From Solihabitans fulvus (GTDB taxonomy: Bacteria > Actinomycetota > Actinomycetes > Mycobacteriales > Pseudonocardiaceae), in contig NZ_VUOB01000059.1 of the NCBI RefSeq assembly GCF_008386585.1, forward strand, positions 62,773 to 126,772: a stretch of 64,000 nt of DNA, written 5' to 3'. The translations under genes and the position numbers were made by a program. The notes beneath the pieces are model-generated. The model did not search any database. It was not told where the DNA came from and was given only the letters and a program-made list of their open reading frames with translations. Shown here one piece after another: positions 17,188-27,038 of this stretch. How positions within the stretch are numbered: position 1 is the stretch's first letter; the number at the start of each line of letters is the position of its first letter.

Positions 17188-17685
17188 TCAGCTGCGCCGC
17201 GCAGTGGCGGGCATCGGCACGCCTAACTTCTGCGCTCGCCACCACACGACGGAGTTCTGCACAACCAGGCTCACGCCGAGGGTCGCCATCAGTGAGGCGC
17301 TGGAGAGCGTCCCCGGGATGCCCATCGCGTGCGCGACGAGGCTCGCGCCAAAGCGCTCGGCGATCGAGACCACCCACAACGTCGTGGTCAGCCAGGTGCC
17401 CTGTTGGAACGGAGCGCCGTCGCGAACGGTGACCCCGATGCTCGCGCCGCGCGCAAGGCCGAAGGGCACCAGCAGCACAACGTTGACGACAAGGAGGACG
17501 ACCTCGCTGGCCGAGGCGGTCGACAGCACGTTCGCCGCGTTCGCCGCACCCACGACCAGCAGGATCGCGGGAACCAGGAACAGCGAGCGCGCCGACACCG
17601 GCTGACCCTGAAGTTGCTTACCGATCACCCGCAGCAGGACCAACGCCACGATCACGATGGTGGCCACCGTCTGGATGTTGGACAC
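17188..17685 (-). CDS. DUF1453/CcdC-like small membrane protein
   Basis: 165 aa with four or five hydrophobic helices: TVATIVIVALVLLRVIG, SLFLVPAILLVVGAAN, EVVLLVVNVVLLVPFGL, TTTLWVVSIAERFGASL and SLMATLGVSLVVQNSVVWW. The GTG at 17685 is chosen for the strong GAGGAGGGG site upstream; the longer frame to 17844 is not supported. It is the first gene of the operon with the DesK/NarL pair, so it may modulate or be sensed with the kinase. The family name is tentative; no catalytic residues are seen. Confidence 0.75.
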   Translation of the reverse strand: MSNIQTVATIVIVALVLLRVIGKQLQGQPVSARSLFLVPAILLVVGAANAANVLSTASASEVVLLVVNVVLLVPFGLARGASIGVTVRDGAPFQQGTWLTTTLWVVSIAERFGASLVAHAMGIPGTLSSASLMATLGVSLVVQNSVVWWRAQKLGVPMPATARRS

Positions 17686-17876
17686 GTCCCCTCCTCGTTC
17701 TCGCCAGGCCCGGATGGCTGGCACGAGAGGAAGCATGCGTGGGGAGAGGGGTGGGCGGCATCGGCGTGGGGGTTGGTCTTGGGTTGAGTCTCGTCTCCAC
17801 CCTGGGGTGGAGACGAGACATGCCCTAGCAGAGCCCGCCGACAATCTCGACTGCGACCGGGTCTACCGGCCTCAGT

Positions 17877-17903
17877 TTGTCCACAACACTCGAGTTATCC
17901 ACA
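17877..17903. promoter_or_regulatory. Two DnaA boxes in tandem
   Basis: TTGTCCACA (17877-17885, the form preferred in high-GC actinomycetes) and TTATCCACA (17895-17903, the E. coli consensus) lie in the same orientation with a 9-nt gap, 52 bp ahead of the DUF4192 gene. TGTGGAC in the motif at 17941-17951 is a weaker match in the opposite orientation. Confidence 0.6.
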
Positions 17904-17940
17904 GAGGACTGAAGTCGGTTTTGCGTGATCGACTTCATGG

Positions 17941-17951
17941 TCCACTGTGGA
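17941..17951. repeat. TCCACTGTGGA motif copy 2
   Basis: Exact copy of the recurring near-palindrome, ending 3 nt before the DUF4192 ATG. A variant, TCCACAGAGGA, lies at 17898-17908 and overlaps the second DnaA box. Confidence 0.6.
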
Positions 17952-17954
17952 CGC

Positions 17955-19007
17955 ATGAGAACACCACTGCGTCACAGAGTGTGCCTGACACGGCCGGCGG
18001 AGATGATCGCCGCGGTCCCACACCTGCTCGGGTTCCACCCCGAGAACTCGTTGATCCTGATCACCTTGCGCGGCGAGGGGGCGGCCGACGTCGGCCCCAC
18101 GATGCGCATCGACCTTCCCCCGCCCCGAAACCGGCACGCCGTGACGGAGCAGTTCGTCGCGGTCGTCCGTCGTCAGAACGCGAGTGCCGCCGTTCTGATC
18201 GTCATTGGCGGAGGCGGCGCCGACCCACCCGACGACGTTCCACACAGTGACCTCATCGCCGCGCTGGATAGCGCCCTCGGCGCCGCCGGTGTGCCAGTGA
18301 TGCACGCGGCGTGGGCCGAGAGCACTGCGGCAGGCGCGGCCTGGTGTTGCTATCACGAGTCCGGTTGCGGCGGTGCGCTACCCGATCCCAAGGAGACAGT
18401 GTTGGCTGCGGCAAATGCGGTCGAAGGTTCGGTCACCTTCGCCAATCGAGAAGAACTGGCCGCACTTGTGCGACTGGACGACGACCGACCCGCGATGAAC
18501 CGCCGTTCCAACGAGCTGGAACAGGCCGCGTGGCAGGTGGAGCAGGCCGGCGGACGCATGAGCCGCGCAGCCGCCAGGCAGGCGTTGCTCCGCGTGCACG
18601 ACGCCGTCGCCGCGGCCAACGTCGGTGACGTGGTGCTGGGGGACGACGAGGTGGTGCGGCTCGCGGCCGCGCTGTCCGACTCCCGCGTACGGGATGCCTG
18701 TCTCGCCACCGCAGGCGGCGAGCACGCGGCCGCGGCCGAACGGCTGTGGCTCGCGCTGACCAGGTCGACTCCACCACCAGAGCGCGCCCAACCCGCCACC
18801 CTGCTGGCGTTTTCCGCCTATCTCCGGGGTGACGGGGCTCTGGCTTCCATCGCGCTCGAACAGGCCGAGGCCGCGATGCCAGGGCACCGTCTCGCCGGCT
18901 TGCTGCGGCACTCCCTGGACTTCGGCCTGCCACCGGGCCGGCTCACCGTCATCGTCGCTGACGCCGCCGCCGATGCCGAGGCGTTGCTCGGCGGGCCGAC
19001 CGGCTGA
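17955..19007 (+). CDS. DUF4192-domain protein
   Basis: 350-aa cytoplasmic protein of the actinobacterial DUF4192 family; function unknown. The diagnostic N-terminus is visible: RVCLTRPAEMIAAVPHLLGFHPENSLILITLRG, and the acidic/hydrophobic GALASIALEQAEAAMPGHRLAGLL helix pair near the C-terminus. ATG 17955 is taken as start because the family begins a few residues before this motif; there is no good ribosome site. Two DnaA boxes and two copies of the TCCWCWGWGGA motif sit in its upstream region. Confidence 0.85.
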   Translation: MRTPLRHRVCLTRPAEMIAAVPHLLGFHPENSLILITLRGEGAADVGPTMRIDLPPPRNRHAVTEQFVAVVRRQNASAAVLIVIGGGGADPPDDVPHSDLIAALDSALGAAGVPVMHAAWAESTAAGAAWCCYHESGCGGALPDPKETVLAAANAVEGSVTFANREELAALVRLDDDRPAMNRRSNELEQAAWQVEQAGGRMSRAAARQALLRVHDAVAAANVGDVVLGDDEVVRLAAALSDSRVRDACLATAGGEHAAAAERLWLALTRSTPPPERAQPATLLAFSAYLRGDGALASIALEQAEAAMPGHRLAGLLRHSLDFGLPPGRLTVIVADAAADAEALLGGPTG

Positions 19008-19131
19008 CGTGCTTTTGCTGCCACGAAAGGAGAACGTGTCATGATCGAACTAGTCAGCCGTCCCGCGCGGCGGGCCGGCGCCGGATGCCTTGGCGTCACC
19101 CGGCGCGGCCCGGCACGTGGACCCGGCCGCA

Positions 19132-19163
19132 GCATCTCGCGCACCATTGTCGGCGCGAGATGC
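19132..19163. terminator. Bidirectional terminator between DUF4192 and S9 peptidase genes
   Basis: Perfect 11-bp stem (19132-19142 with 19153-19163) and a 10-nt loop in the 171-bp gap of a convergent gene pair. The same gap holds a strong ribosome-site-like AAAGGAG followed by ATG at 19041 with no credible gene behind it. Confidence 0.75.
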
Positions 19164-19178
19164 CGCAACCGGACCGGC

Positions 19179-21230
19179 TCAGATCAGCTCAGGCCGCCGC
19201 CACGGCTCGTCGAGCACGTGCTCGGCGAGGAACGCGAACACCGTCTCGTACCAAACCCGCGCGTTGCCAGGGGTGAGCACCCAGTGGTTCTCCGTGGGGA
19301 AGTACAGGAACTTCGCGTCGACCCCGTGCCTGACCAGGTCGAAGTACAGCCGAAGCCCCTCGCCGATCGGCACCCGGTAGTCCTTGTCACCGTGGATGAC
19401 CAGCATCGGCGTCTTGATGTCGGCAACCCGCAGGTGCGGGGAGTTGGCCGCGATCCGCTCCGGGTCCGCGAGGGGGTCGCCCATCTCGCGCATCCAGTAG
19501 TAGGAGCTGTCCGTGCTGCCGGTGAACGCGTCGAGGTTCCACAGCGACGCGTGCGTGACGATGGCACGGAACCTGCTGGTCTGGGTGGCGATCCAGTTGG
19601 CCATGTAGCCGCCGAAGCTGCCACCCATCGCCGCGGTGCGGTTGCCGTCGATGTCCGGCCGTGCCACGGCGACGTCGGTGATCGCCATCAGGTCCGTGAA
19701 CGGCGCGGCGCCCCAGGCGCCCCAGCCGGCCCGAATGAAGTCCTGGCCGTACCCGGTGGACAGAGCAGGATCGGGCAGCAGCACCGCGTACCCGCGCGCT
19801 GCGGCGGTCCACGGGTTCCAGCGCCAGGTCCAGCCGTTCCAGCTCATCATCGGGCCACCGTGCACCCACAACAGCAACGGTGCGGGCCGGTCCGCCGAAG
19901 CGCCCTCCGGCAGCACCAGCCAGGACCGCACGGTGCGACCGTCGGCGACGGTCGTCTCGATCTCGGTCAGCGTGCCGGGCACCGCGTCCAGCGCGCCAGG
20001 AGCCAACAACGGGACCGGATCCTGCTCGGCCAGCGTCGGGTCGAGCCGCACGGGCTGGGCAGGGTGGTCGATGGCGTCGCGCAGGGCGTACAGGGCCGAG
20101 CCGTCCGGCGAGACCTGCAAGTCGGTGTAGTGACCGGACGCGGTCAGCCGGGTGATGTCCCCACTGGCCAGATCGAGTCGCCACACGGGCCGGTGTCCCT
20201 TGTGGGTGCTGAAGAAGTACACGGCGTCACCCGAGGGAGACACCATCGGCCCGTCGGGCTGGTCCGGGAAGTCCGGCGCGAGTTCGGTGAGTTCACCGGT
20301 CGCCAGGTCGACCCGGATGAGCGCCACGTTGGGCGGCTCCTCCTTGGTCGAGTCGAAGTACCGGACGCAGATCACCGCAGAGGAGTCCGGTGTGAACACC
20401 GGCTGCTCGAACGTGTGCTGCTCCTGGTCGGCCAAGGTCCGCGGCTCGCCGCCCGTGGCCGGGACCAGACGCAGCGACCCGCGCGGGCCGTAGCCGGGGC
20501 TGACCTCGACCTCTCGGTAGTAGACCACCCAACGTCCGTCCGGGCTGATCGCCGTGGACTCGCCGATCCTGCCGTCGGGCTGCGAGGTGACGTCGGTCAG
20601 GTCGCCGAGCCGACCGTCCTCAGTGGACATCGGCGCGGCGACGCCCAGCCGCCGCTGGTCGGGACCGAGGTCGTGGTCCCAGTACCGGACGGGGTAGGCC
20701 TCGTGCAGGATCGCGGTCACCCCGGCGTCCTCACGCGCCTTCTGGTGCTCCTCGTCGGCCTCGCCAAGAGGTGTGTCGGGGTGGGCCGACGTGGTCACCA
20801 GCAGGGTTCCCGCGTCGCGAGCCACCCGCACGGTCTGCACGCCACGCTTCGGCGCGTAGACCTGCCGGGCCTCGCCGGTGGGCGGCAGCAGCCAGAGCGC
20901 GGCAGAGCTCTTGCCCGCCTTGGAGTCCTCGGGCTTGGCCTCCTGGTCCGCCCTCGACGAGACGAACAGCACCGAGCCGTCCGTCGCGAACACGGGGGAG
21001 GACTCGGTCTTGGCAGCCCTGGTCAGTCGGCGGGCCGGGCGTTTGCCCTGCGGGTCGACCTCCCACAGCGAGCCCTGCCACGTCTTGCCGTCCGCCGCCT
21101 GTTCCGACACGACCGTGACCAGGCGCGACCCGTCGGGCGAGATCGCCAGCGAACTGACCCGGGGGAGTGCGAGGAACTCGCTGAGGTCAGCGAAGGGGGA
21201 AACGGCGGTCTCTCGTCCGTCGGTTGTCAT
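19179..21230 (-). CDS. S9-family prolyl oligopeptidase-like serine peptidase
   Basis: 683-aa cytoplasmic peptidase (no signal peptide). The N-terminal ~400 residues form a WD40-like propeller (SSLAISPDGSRLVTV, PVFTPDSSAVICVRYF, DLQVSPDGSALYAL). The C-terminal alpha/beta hydrolase has Ser538 in GGSFGGYMANW, the HGDKDYRVP loop with the Asp, and His649 in TENHWVL. This is the acylaminoacyl-peptidase/DPP-IV branch, cleaving short peptides. It starts 6 bp after galE and is the last gene of the ideR-galK-galE operon, ending at a bidirectional terminator. Confidence 0.92.
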   Translation of the reverse strand: MTTDGRETAVSPFADLSEFLALPRVSSLAISPDGSRLVTVVSEQAADGKTWQGSLWEVDPQGKRPARRLTRAAKTESSPVFATDGSVLFVSSRADQEAKPEDSKAGKSSAALWLLPPTGEARQVYAPKRGVQTVRVARDAGTLLVTTSAHPDTPLGEADEEHQKAREDAGVTAILHEAYPVRYWDHDLGPDQRRLGVAAPMSTEDGRLGDLTDVTSQPDGRIGESTAISPDGRWVVYYREVEVSPGYGPRGSLRLVPATGGEPRTLADQEQHTFEQPVFTPDSSAVICVRYFDSTKEEPPNVALIRVDLATGELTELAPDFPDQPDGPMVSPSGDAVYFFSTHKGHRPVWRLDLASGDITRLTASGHYTDLQVSPDGSALYALRDAIDHPAQPVRLDPTLAEQDPVPLLAPGALDAVPGTLTEIETTVADGRTVRSWLVLPEGASADRPAPLLLWVHGGPMMSWNGWTWRWNPWTAAARGYAVLLPDPALSTGYGQDFIRAGWGAWGAAPFTDLMAITDVAVARPDIDGNRTAAMGGSFGGYMANWIATQTSRFRAIVTHASLWNLDAFTGSTDSSYYWMREMGDPLADPERIAANSPHLRVADIKTPMLVIHGDKDYRVPIGEGLRLYFDLVRHGVDAKFLYFPTENHWVLTPGNARVWYETVFAFLAEHVLDEPWRRPELI
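20617..20627. repeat. Variant TCCTCAGTGGA of the recurring motif
   Basis: Matches TCCWCWGWGGA; inside the S9 peptidase gene. Confidence 0.4.
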
Positions 21231-21236
21231 CTCGTC

Positions 21237-22199
21237 TCAGACTTCCTGCCTGGCCTGGGCGAAGTCCCAGGCGTCCTGCACGATGCCGACCAGGTCGGCG
21301 CGCTCGGGCTGCCAGCCCAACTCGTTCCTGGCCCGGTCACTCGAGGCGACCAGGGTCGCCGGGTCGCCGGAGCGGCGCGATGCGACCAGCGCGGGGATCG
21401 GATGCCCGGTGACCTTGCGGCAGGCGTCGATGACCTGCTTGACGGAGAACCCGGTGCCGCTGCCGAGGTTGTAGATGCGGTGCTCGCCGGAGACGGCCTG
21501 CTGGAGCGACAACAGGTGGGCGTCGGCGAGGTCCACCACGTGGATGTAGTCGCGCACGCAGGTGCCGTCCTCGGTCGGCCAGTCATCGCCGTAGATCTGC
21601 ACCTGCTCCCGCTGCCCGGCCGCGACCTGGAGCACGATCGGAATGAGGTGCGTCTCGACGGCGTGCCGCTCGCCGAAGCGTCCGTACGCGCCTGCCACGT
21701 TGAAGTAGCGCAGGCTGGCCGCGGCGAGGCCGTGCGCCGCGGCATAGGAGGTGATGGCGTTGTCGATCGCGAGCTTCGTGGCGCCATAGGTGTTGGTCGG
21801 CCGCGTCGCCGCCGTCTCCTGGATGGGCACCTGCTCCGGCTCGCCGTAGGTGGCCGCGGTCGAGGAGAACACCAGCTTCGGCACGCCGTGCTCGCGCATG
21901 GCGTCGAGCAGTCGCAACGAGGTGACCACGTTGCCGTACCAGTACTTCCCGGGCTCCTGCATGGACTCGCCGACGAGAGACTTCGCCGCGAAATGCAGCA
22001 CGCCGTCGAAGCCCTCGGACAGCACCGAACCGGCCACCTCGGCGATGTCACCCTCGACGAACCGGCAACCGTCGGGAACCGCGTCGCTGTGCCCAGTGGA
22101 CAGATCGTCGAGCACGACGACCTCGTGTCCTGCCTCCACCAGGCGCGCGGCGCACACGCTCCCGACGTAGCCAGCACCACCCGTCACAAGCAACTTCAC
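21237..22199 (-). CDS. galE: UDP-glucose 4-epimerase
   Basis: 320-aa NAD-dependent short-chain epimerase of the Leloir pathway, interconverting UDP-glucose and UDP-galactose. It shows the Rossmann loop TGGAGYVGSV, VVVLDDLSTGH, VFSSTAATYGEPE with the catalytic Ser/Thr, and TYGATKLAIDN (Tyr-xxx-Lys). RYFNVAGAYG and GTCVRDYIHVVDLADAH are classic GalE segments. GTG 22199 is where the protein proper begins. It follows galK by 69 bp. In corynebacteria galE is co-transcribed with dtxR, so the linkage to ideR here is an expanded version of a known arrangement. Confidence 0.95.
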   Translation of the reverse strand: MKLLVTGGAGYVGSVCAARLVEAGHEVVVLDDLSTGHSDAVPDGCRFVEGDIAEVAGSVLSEGFDGVLHFAAKSLVGESMQEPGKYWYGNVVTSLRLLDAMREHGVPKLVFSSTAATYGEPEQVPIQETAATRPTNTYGATKLAIDNAITSYAAAHGLAAASLRYFNVAGAYGRFGERHAVETHLIPIVLQVAAGQREQVQIYGDDWPTEDGTCVRDYIHVVDLADAHLLSLQQAVSGEHRIYNLGSGTGFSVKQVIDACRKVTGHPIPALVASRRSGDPATLVASSDRARNELGWQPERADLVGIVQDAWDFAQARQEV

Positions 22200-22268
22200 G
22201 GCATTCCCCGCTTTCCTTCGATGTGTGGGACATGGCACCGCCGAGCCGGTGGCGCCGACACTACGTGG

Positions 22269-23524
<1,256 letters not shown>

Positions 23525-23528
<4 letters not shown>

Positions 23529-24220
23529 CGGGCCTGCACCAGCACCGCGTGGGCCACAGCCTGCTGCAACTCGGCGGTCGTGCCGTTGCCTCGGACGTGG
23601 ACTGCCTTGGTAGCGCTCGTCATCGAGTCGACGTCGACGGTGCCGCCCGGCACCACGCCGACCGACTTGAGTTCGGCCATCAGGGTCTCGTCCAGCTGAA
23701 TGTGTTCGGCGATCCTGCGCACCTCGACGCGACCGCCGCCGCGTCGAGCGACCTCGTCGACCCGGACGAGGCCGGCCTCGACCGGGGGTGCGGGGTCGCC
23801 GTCGCCGAGCTGGTCAAGGCCCGGGATCGGGTTGCCGTAGGGCGAGGTGGTGGGGTTGCCGAGCAGCTTCACGAGCTTGCGCTCGACGGCCTCGCTCATG
23901 ACGTGCTCCCAGCGGCACGCCTCGCTGTGCACCTGCTCCCACTCCAGGCCGATGACGTCGACCAGCAGGCGCTCGGCGAGCCTGTGCTTGCGCATCACGG
24001 CGATGGCGAGGTCGCGGCCCTCGTCGGTCAACTCGAGGTGCCTGTCGTCGGCGACGACCAGCAACCCGTCGCGTTCCATCCGCCCGACGGTCTGGCTGAC
24101 GGTGGGGCCACTCTGACCAAGGCGCTCGGCGATGCGGGCGCGCAGCGGAACCACGCCCTCTTCCTCAAGTTCGTAGATCGTGCGGAGATACATCTCCGTG
24201 GTATCGATGAGATCGTTCAC
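23525..24220 (-). CDS. ideR: Iron-dependent repressor of the DtxR/IdeR family
   Basis: 231-aa metal-dependent regulator of iron homeostasis. The N-terminal winged helix (residues 1-73) contains the recognition segment SGPTVSQTVGRMERDGLL. The dimer and metal domain carries the DtxR ligand set: His and Glu in KHRLAERLL, and VHSEACRWEHVMS with His, Cys, Glu, His. A C-terminal SH3-like domain follows (GTVDVDSMTSATKAVHVRGNG). GTG 24220 follows GAGGAGC. First gene of an operon with galK (overlapping), galE and an S9 peptidase. No canonical iron box is visible in the window, so its targets are elsewhere. Confidence 0.95.
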
Positions 24221-24313
24221 CGGTGCTCCTCGGCTTGGCCGTGTCCTCCAGGGCGAGGAGGAACCGGGCCGCTACGGGCAGGTTCACATGGGCGGGTGTG
24301 TGTCCTAATGCTA

Positions 24314-24328
24314 GTCGTTGGTAACGAC
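24314..24328. promoter_or_regulatory. Dyad between ideR and the sulfurtransferase gene
   Basis: GTCGTT-GGT-AACGAC: perfect 6-bp arms with a 3-nt centre in the 161-bp divergent promoter region. It does not match the iron-box consensus, so a different regulator is implied. Confidence 0.4.
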
Positions 24329-24381
24329 AAAGCGTGTCGGGATGTCTCGCGGGGGTGGGCTTGGGCAGGAAGGATGAGCAC

Positions 24382-25233
24382 GTGTATCCCTTGATCAGCA
24401 CTCAGACCCTGGCGGAAGCCCTGGACGGGGACACCCCGCCGGTCCTGCTCGACGTGCGGTATCGGCTCCTCGGCCCGCCCGGCCTGCTCGACTACCAGGC
24501 CGGCCACCTGCCGGGAGCGGTGTTCGTGGACCTGGACACCGACCTGGCCAGCGCGCCGGGCGACGGGGGTCGGCACCCCCTCCCGACCGCCGAAGCGCTC
24601 CAGGTCGCGCTGCGTCGGGCCGGCGTGAGCGCTGATCGCCCGGTCGTGGCCTACGACGCGGCCGACGGTTCGATCGCCGCCCGCGCGTGGTGGCTGCTGA
24701 GGTGGGCCGGCCACGAGTCGGTCGCGGTGCTCGACGGCGGCTTCGCGGCTTGGGCGGGCGAGGGGCGCCAGGTGACGCAGGAGGTGCCCGAACCAGAGCC
24801 GGGCGACATCGTCGTCCGTCCCGGTGGGATGCCCGTCATCGACGCCCCGGCCGCAGCGGCGCTGGCCAGGGACGGCGTGCTGCTGGATGCCCGCGCGCCG
24901 GAGCGATACCGGGGGGAGACCGAGCCGATCGATCCCCGCGCAGGTCACGTGCCGGGTGCGTTGAACGCGCCGACCGCCGGGCACCTCGGGTCGGAGGGGC
25001 GCTGGCGCGCGCCCGAGGAGCTTGCCGAGCGGTTCCGGGCGCTCGGGGTCGGTTCGGATCAGCCGATCGGGGCGTACTGCGGGTCCGGGGTGACCGCGAC
25101 CTCGGTGGTCCTCGCGCTCGAGGTCGCCGGAGTCACCGGGCCGTCGGGGCCGGCTGCCCTGTACTCGGGCTCCTGGTCGCACTGGTGTGTCGACCCGACG
25201 CGTCCGGTCGCGACGGGTGGCGAGCCTGGCTGA
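24382..25233 (+). CDS. sseA: Thiosulfate/3-mercaptopyruvate sulfurtransferase
   Basis: 283-aa two-domain rhodanese. The N-terminal domain is non-catalytic (LISTQTLAEAL, YQAGHLPGAVFVDLDTDLA). The C-terminal domain carries the active loop CGSGVTA with Cys233 as persulfide carrier; the GSG(V/I)T type loop is that of mercaptopyruvate rather than thiosulfate sulfurtransferases. It moves sulfane sulfur to cyanide or thiols. GTG 24382 is chosen for the AGGAAGGA ribosome site; the frame extends to 24334 without support. Divergent from ideR; converges on the DUF3558 genes across a terminator. Confidence 0.92.
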   Translation: MYPLISTQTLAEALDGDTPPVLLDVRYRLLGPPGLLDYQAGHLPGAVFVDLDTDLASAPGDGGRHPLPTAEALQVALRRAGVSADRPVVAYDAADGSIAARAWWLLRWAGHESVAVLDGGFAAWAGEGRQVTQEVPEPEPGDIVVRPGGMPVIDAPAAAALARDGVLLDARAPERYRGETEPIDPRAGHVPGALNAPTAGHLGSEGRWRAPEELAERFRALGVGSDQPIGAYCGSGVTATSVVLALEVAGVTGPSGPAALYSGSWSHWCVDPTRPVATGGEPG

Positions 25234-25325
25234 GCTGGCGGAGCTGGCTGAGGCGGGTGTACCGGGGAGCGTCGCCTGTGTTCGGTGGCTCGGTGGCTCG
25301 GGTGTGCCGCCTGGTGGAGGTTGGT

Positions 25326-25364
25326 GGTCCGGGGTGCCGTGATTAGGGCGCGACACCCCGGGCC
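25326..25364. terminator. Bidirectional terminator between sulfurtransferase and DUF3558 genes
   Basis: 11-bp stem (25326-25336 with 25354-25364) with one G-T wobble and a 17-nt loop, in a convergent gap. Confidence 0.65.
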
Positions 25365-25384
25365 CTCCGTGAGGGACGCTGGTT

Positions 25385-25957
25385 TTAGGCAGCTGGCAGC
25401 TTGCCGAGGACCATCGTCGCCATCTTCGACGCGAGGTCGCACACCTTGACGCCCTTGCCCGGGGCGTAGGTGGCCGCCTCGACGACCATGGCGTCTTCGG
25501 GGTCCACGTTGAACGTGGTCCTGCTGTGCAGCTTCACCACGAACTTGCACGACTCGTTGTCGCTCGCCGTCGCCTGGTGCAGCACCGCCTGGTTGCCGTC
25601 GATCCAGCCCTGCTTTCCGCTGCCCAGCCCGGCGACCTCGGCGTTGAAGTGTGACTGCGCGATGGTGAGCGCCAGCATCTGCTTTCCCTTGGTGCCCAGC
25701 GTGCAGATCGGCCCGGCCGGCTCCGGCGAGATGTCCTCGCTGACGATGGCCTTGAGGTCCTCGGCCTTGAACACGGTGCAGATCGTGAGGTCGCTCATCT
25801 TGACCTCTTTCATCGGGCCGCTCGGCGTCTGCTGGCCCACCTCGTTGGCGCTGGTGGGGTTCGTGCCTGCGCTGCCGCCGCTCGACTGGGAGCAGGCAGT
25901 GAGGGTGAGGGCGAGCGCGGCGACGGCCAGTGCGGCGGTGAACTGTCGGATGTGCAT
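25385..25957 (-). CDS. DUF3558-family lipoprotein 1
   Basis: 190-aa exported lipoprotein: signal MHIRQFTAALAVAALALTLTA with lipobox LTAC (Cys22), a Ser/Thr-rich linker, then the DUF3558 domain with paired cysteines (CTVFKAEDLKAIV, CTLGTKGKQM, CKFVV, CDLASKMATMVLGKLP). The family is common in Pseudonocardiaceae and mycobacteria and its function is unknown. Compared with its two neighbours it is the more divergent copy. ATG 25957 follows GAGG in a leader that is nearly identical to that of copy 2. Confidence 0.85.
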   Translation of the reverse strand: MHIRQFTAALAVAALALTLTACSQSSGGSAGTNPTSANEVGQQTPSGPMKEVKMSDLTICTVFKAEDLKAIVSEDISPEPAGPICTLGTKGKQMLALTIAQSHFNAEVAGLGSGKQGWIDGNQAVLHQATASDNESCKFVVKLHSRTTFNVDPEDAMVVEAATYAPGKGVKVCDLASKMATMVLGKLPAA

Positions 25958-25964
25958 GGGTGTT

Positions 25965-26002
25965 GACCTCATTGAGATGTGGGGAGACGCGCCGGGGCGC
26001 GG
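25965..26002. repeat. Duplicated leader of DUF3558 gene 1
   Basis: 38-bp upstream segment identical at 37 of 38 positions to 26640-26677 ahead of gene 2, including the ribosome site (complement of GACCTC). This shows recent duplication or gene conversion of the leader. Confidence 0.8.
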
Positions 26003-26070
26003 TCGGCGATGGCGAGACTTCGAGTGCGCTGACGAGAGGGAGCGTCGGGTCAGGCTGAGAACCGCGCGGT

Positions 26071-26631
26071 TCAGGCGGAGGGCAGCTTGTCGAACACCAT
26101 GGCCGCGATCTTCTTGGTGATCTCGCACGGGTCGCCGGCCGGGCGGATCGGGAAGAACCTGATGTCCAGCATGCCGACGAGCACGTTCGGGTCGGTGCTC
26201 AACAGCACGAACACGCCGCAGCCCTCGTTCGACTTCTGCTGCACGGCCGAGTTGCCACCGATCTGGATCGAGTCGCCGACGATCGACTTGTCGGTGGCCG
26301 TCGCATTGATGCTGATGGTCGTCGACGGCTTGGTGGTGTTGACGGTGCATCCCGTGCCGCTTGGCGGGGCGTCGACCGTGCCACCCACGATGGCCTTGAT
26401 GTCATCGGCGACGAACAGGTCGCAGACGTTCACCTTGTCGATCTTCTTCGGCTTCGAGACGGTGCCGCCTGCCTGGCTGGCCGGCACGGCGCCGGTGTCC
26501 GAAGCGGACTTTGTCGCCGTCGACTGACCCGCCGCGGCGACCGGGCTACCGCTGACCTGCTGAGCGCAGGCGGTGAGGGCGAGCGGGAGCGTGACGGCGG
26601 CGAGCGCGGCGATGAACTTACGGATGTGCAT
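26071..26631 (-). CDS. DUF3558-family lipoprotein 2
   Basis: 186 aa: signal MHIRKFIAALAAVTLPLALTA, lipobox Cys22, AQQVSGSPVAA, a Ser/Thr/Ala linker and a DUF3558 domain (KVNVCDLFVADDIKAIVGG, GCTVNTTKPST, IQIGGNSAVQQKSNEGCGVFVLLSTDPNVLVG, CEITKKIAAMVFDKLPSA). Clearly closer to copy 3 than to copy 1. Membrane-anchored on the outer face; function unknown. Same strand as copies 1 and 3 but separated from copy 3 by a 407-bp gene-free stretch. Confidence 0.87.
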   Translation of the reverse strand: MHIRKFIAALAAVTLPLALTACAQQVSGSPVAAAGQSTATKSASDTGAVPASQAGGTVSKPKKIDKVNVCDLFVADDIKAIVGGTVDAPPSGTGCTVNTTKPSTTISINATATDKSIVGDSIQIGGNSAVQQKSNEGCGVFVLLSTDPNVLVGMLDIRFFPIRPAGDPCEITKKIAAMVFDKLPSA

Positions 26632-26639
26632 GGGACTTC

Positions 26640-26677
26640 GACCTCATTGAGATGTGGGGAGACGCGCCGGAGCGCGG
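26640..26677. repeat. Duplicated leader of DUF3558 gene 2
   Basis: Partner of 25965-26002 (one mismatch). It carries the ribosome site and probably part of the promoter. Confidence 0.8.
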
Positions 26678-27038
26678 GTGGAAAACAGGGGGAGGGACCC
26701 AGGGAGGGGCCAGAGGGAGAGGTGCGGAACGGGGAACGCGGGGCGCGCGGCTCAGGCTGGCGGCAGGGAGTCGAAGGCCGCAGGCCGTCTAGGCGCTCGC
26801 TGAGGGGCCGGGAGGGAGGCGGCGGGAAGCCGGAGGAGGTGTCCTTGGGGAGGCCCGGGAGGGGAGCGGTCGACCAGGGCGGAGGGCTGGTGGGGCCGCT
26901 GGCCGCGTGGGTCGGGTGAGGTGAGTGTCTCGCTGGGCGCGGCCGGCCGGGGCGCGCTCGGGAGCGGACCTCGGCGCGGACGCGACTGCGGATCGGGCGA
27001 AGGGAACAGGGAAGGGGAGCGGGGCAGAACGGGGTGGG
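26678..27038. other. Gene-free, purine-rich spacer with a possible DUF3558 remnant
   Basis: The plus strand is strongly G/A-rich (long GGGGAGG-type runs). At 26752 the minus strand ends a frame with AAFDSLPPA and a stop, resembling the VFDKLPPG and VFDKLPSA ends of the flanking genes, as if only the 3' tip of a fourth copy survives. No intact gene, RNA or hairpin stands out. Confidence 0.5.

Noticed and set aside
24221..24381. Iron box for IdeR autoregulation
   Set aside because: No match to the TTAGGTTAG-type consensus; the only dyad is GTCGTT-GGT-AACGAC.
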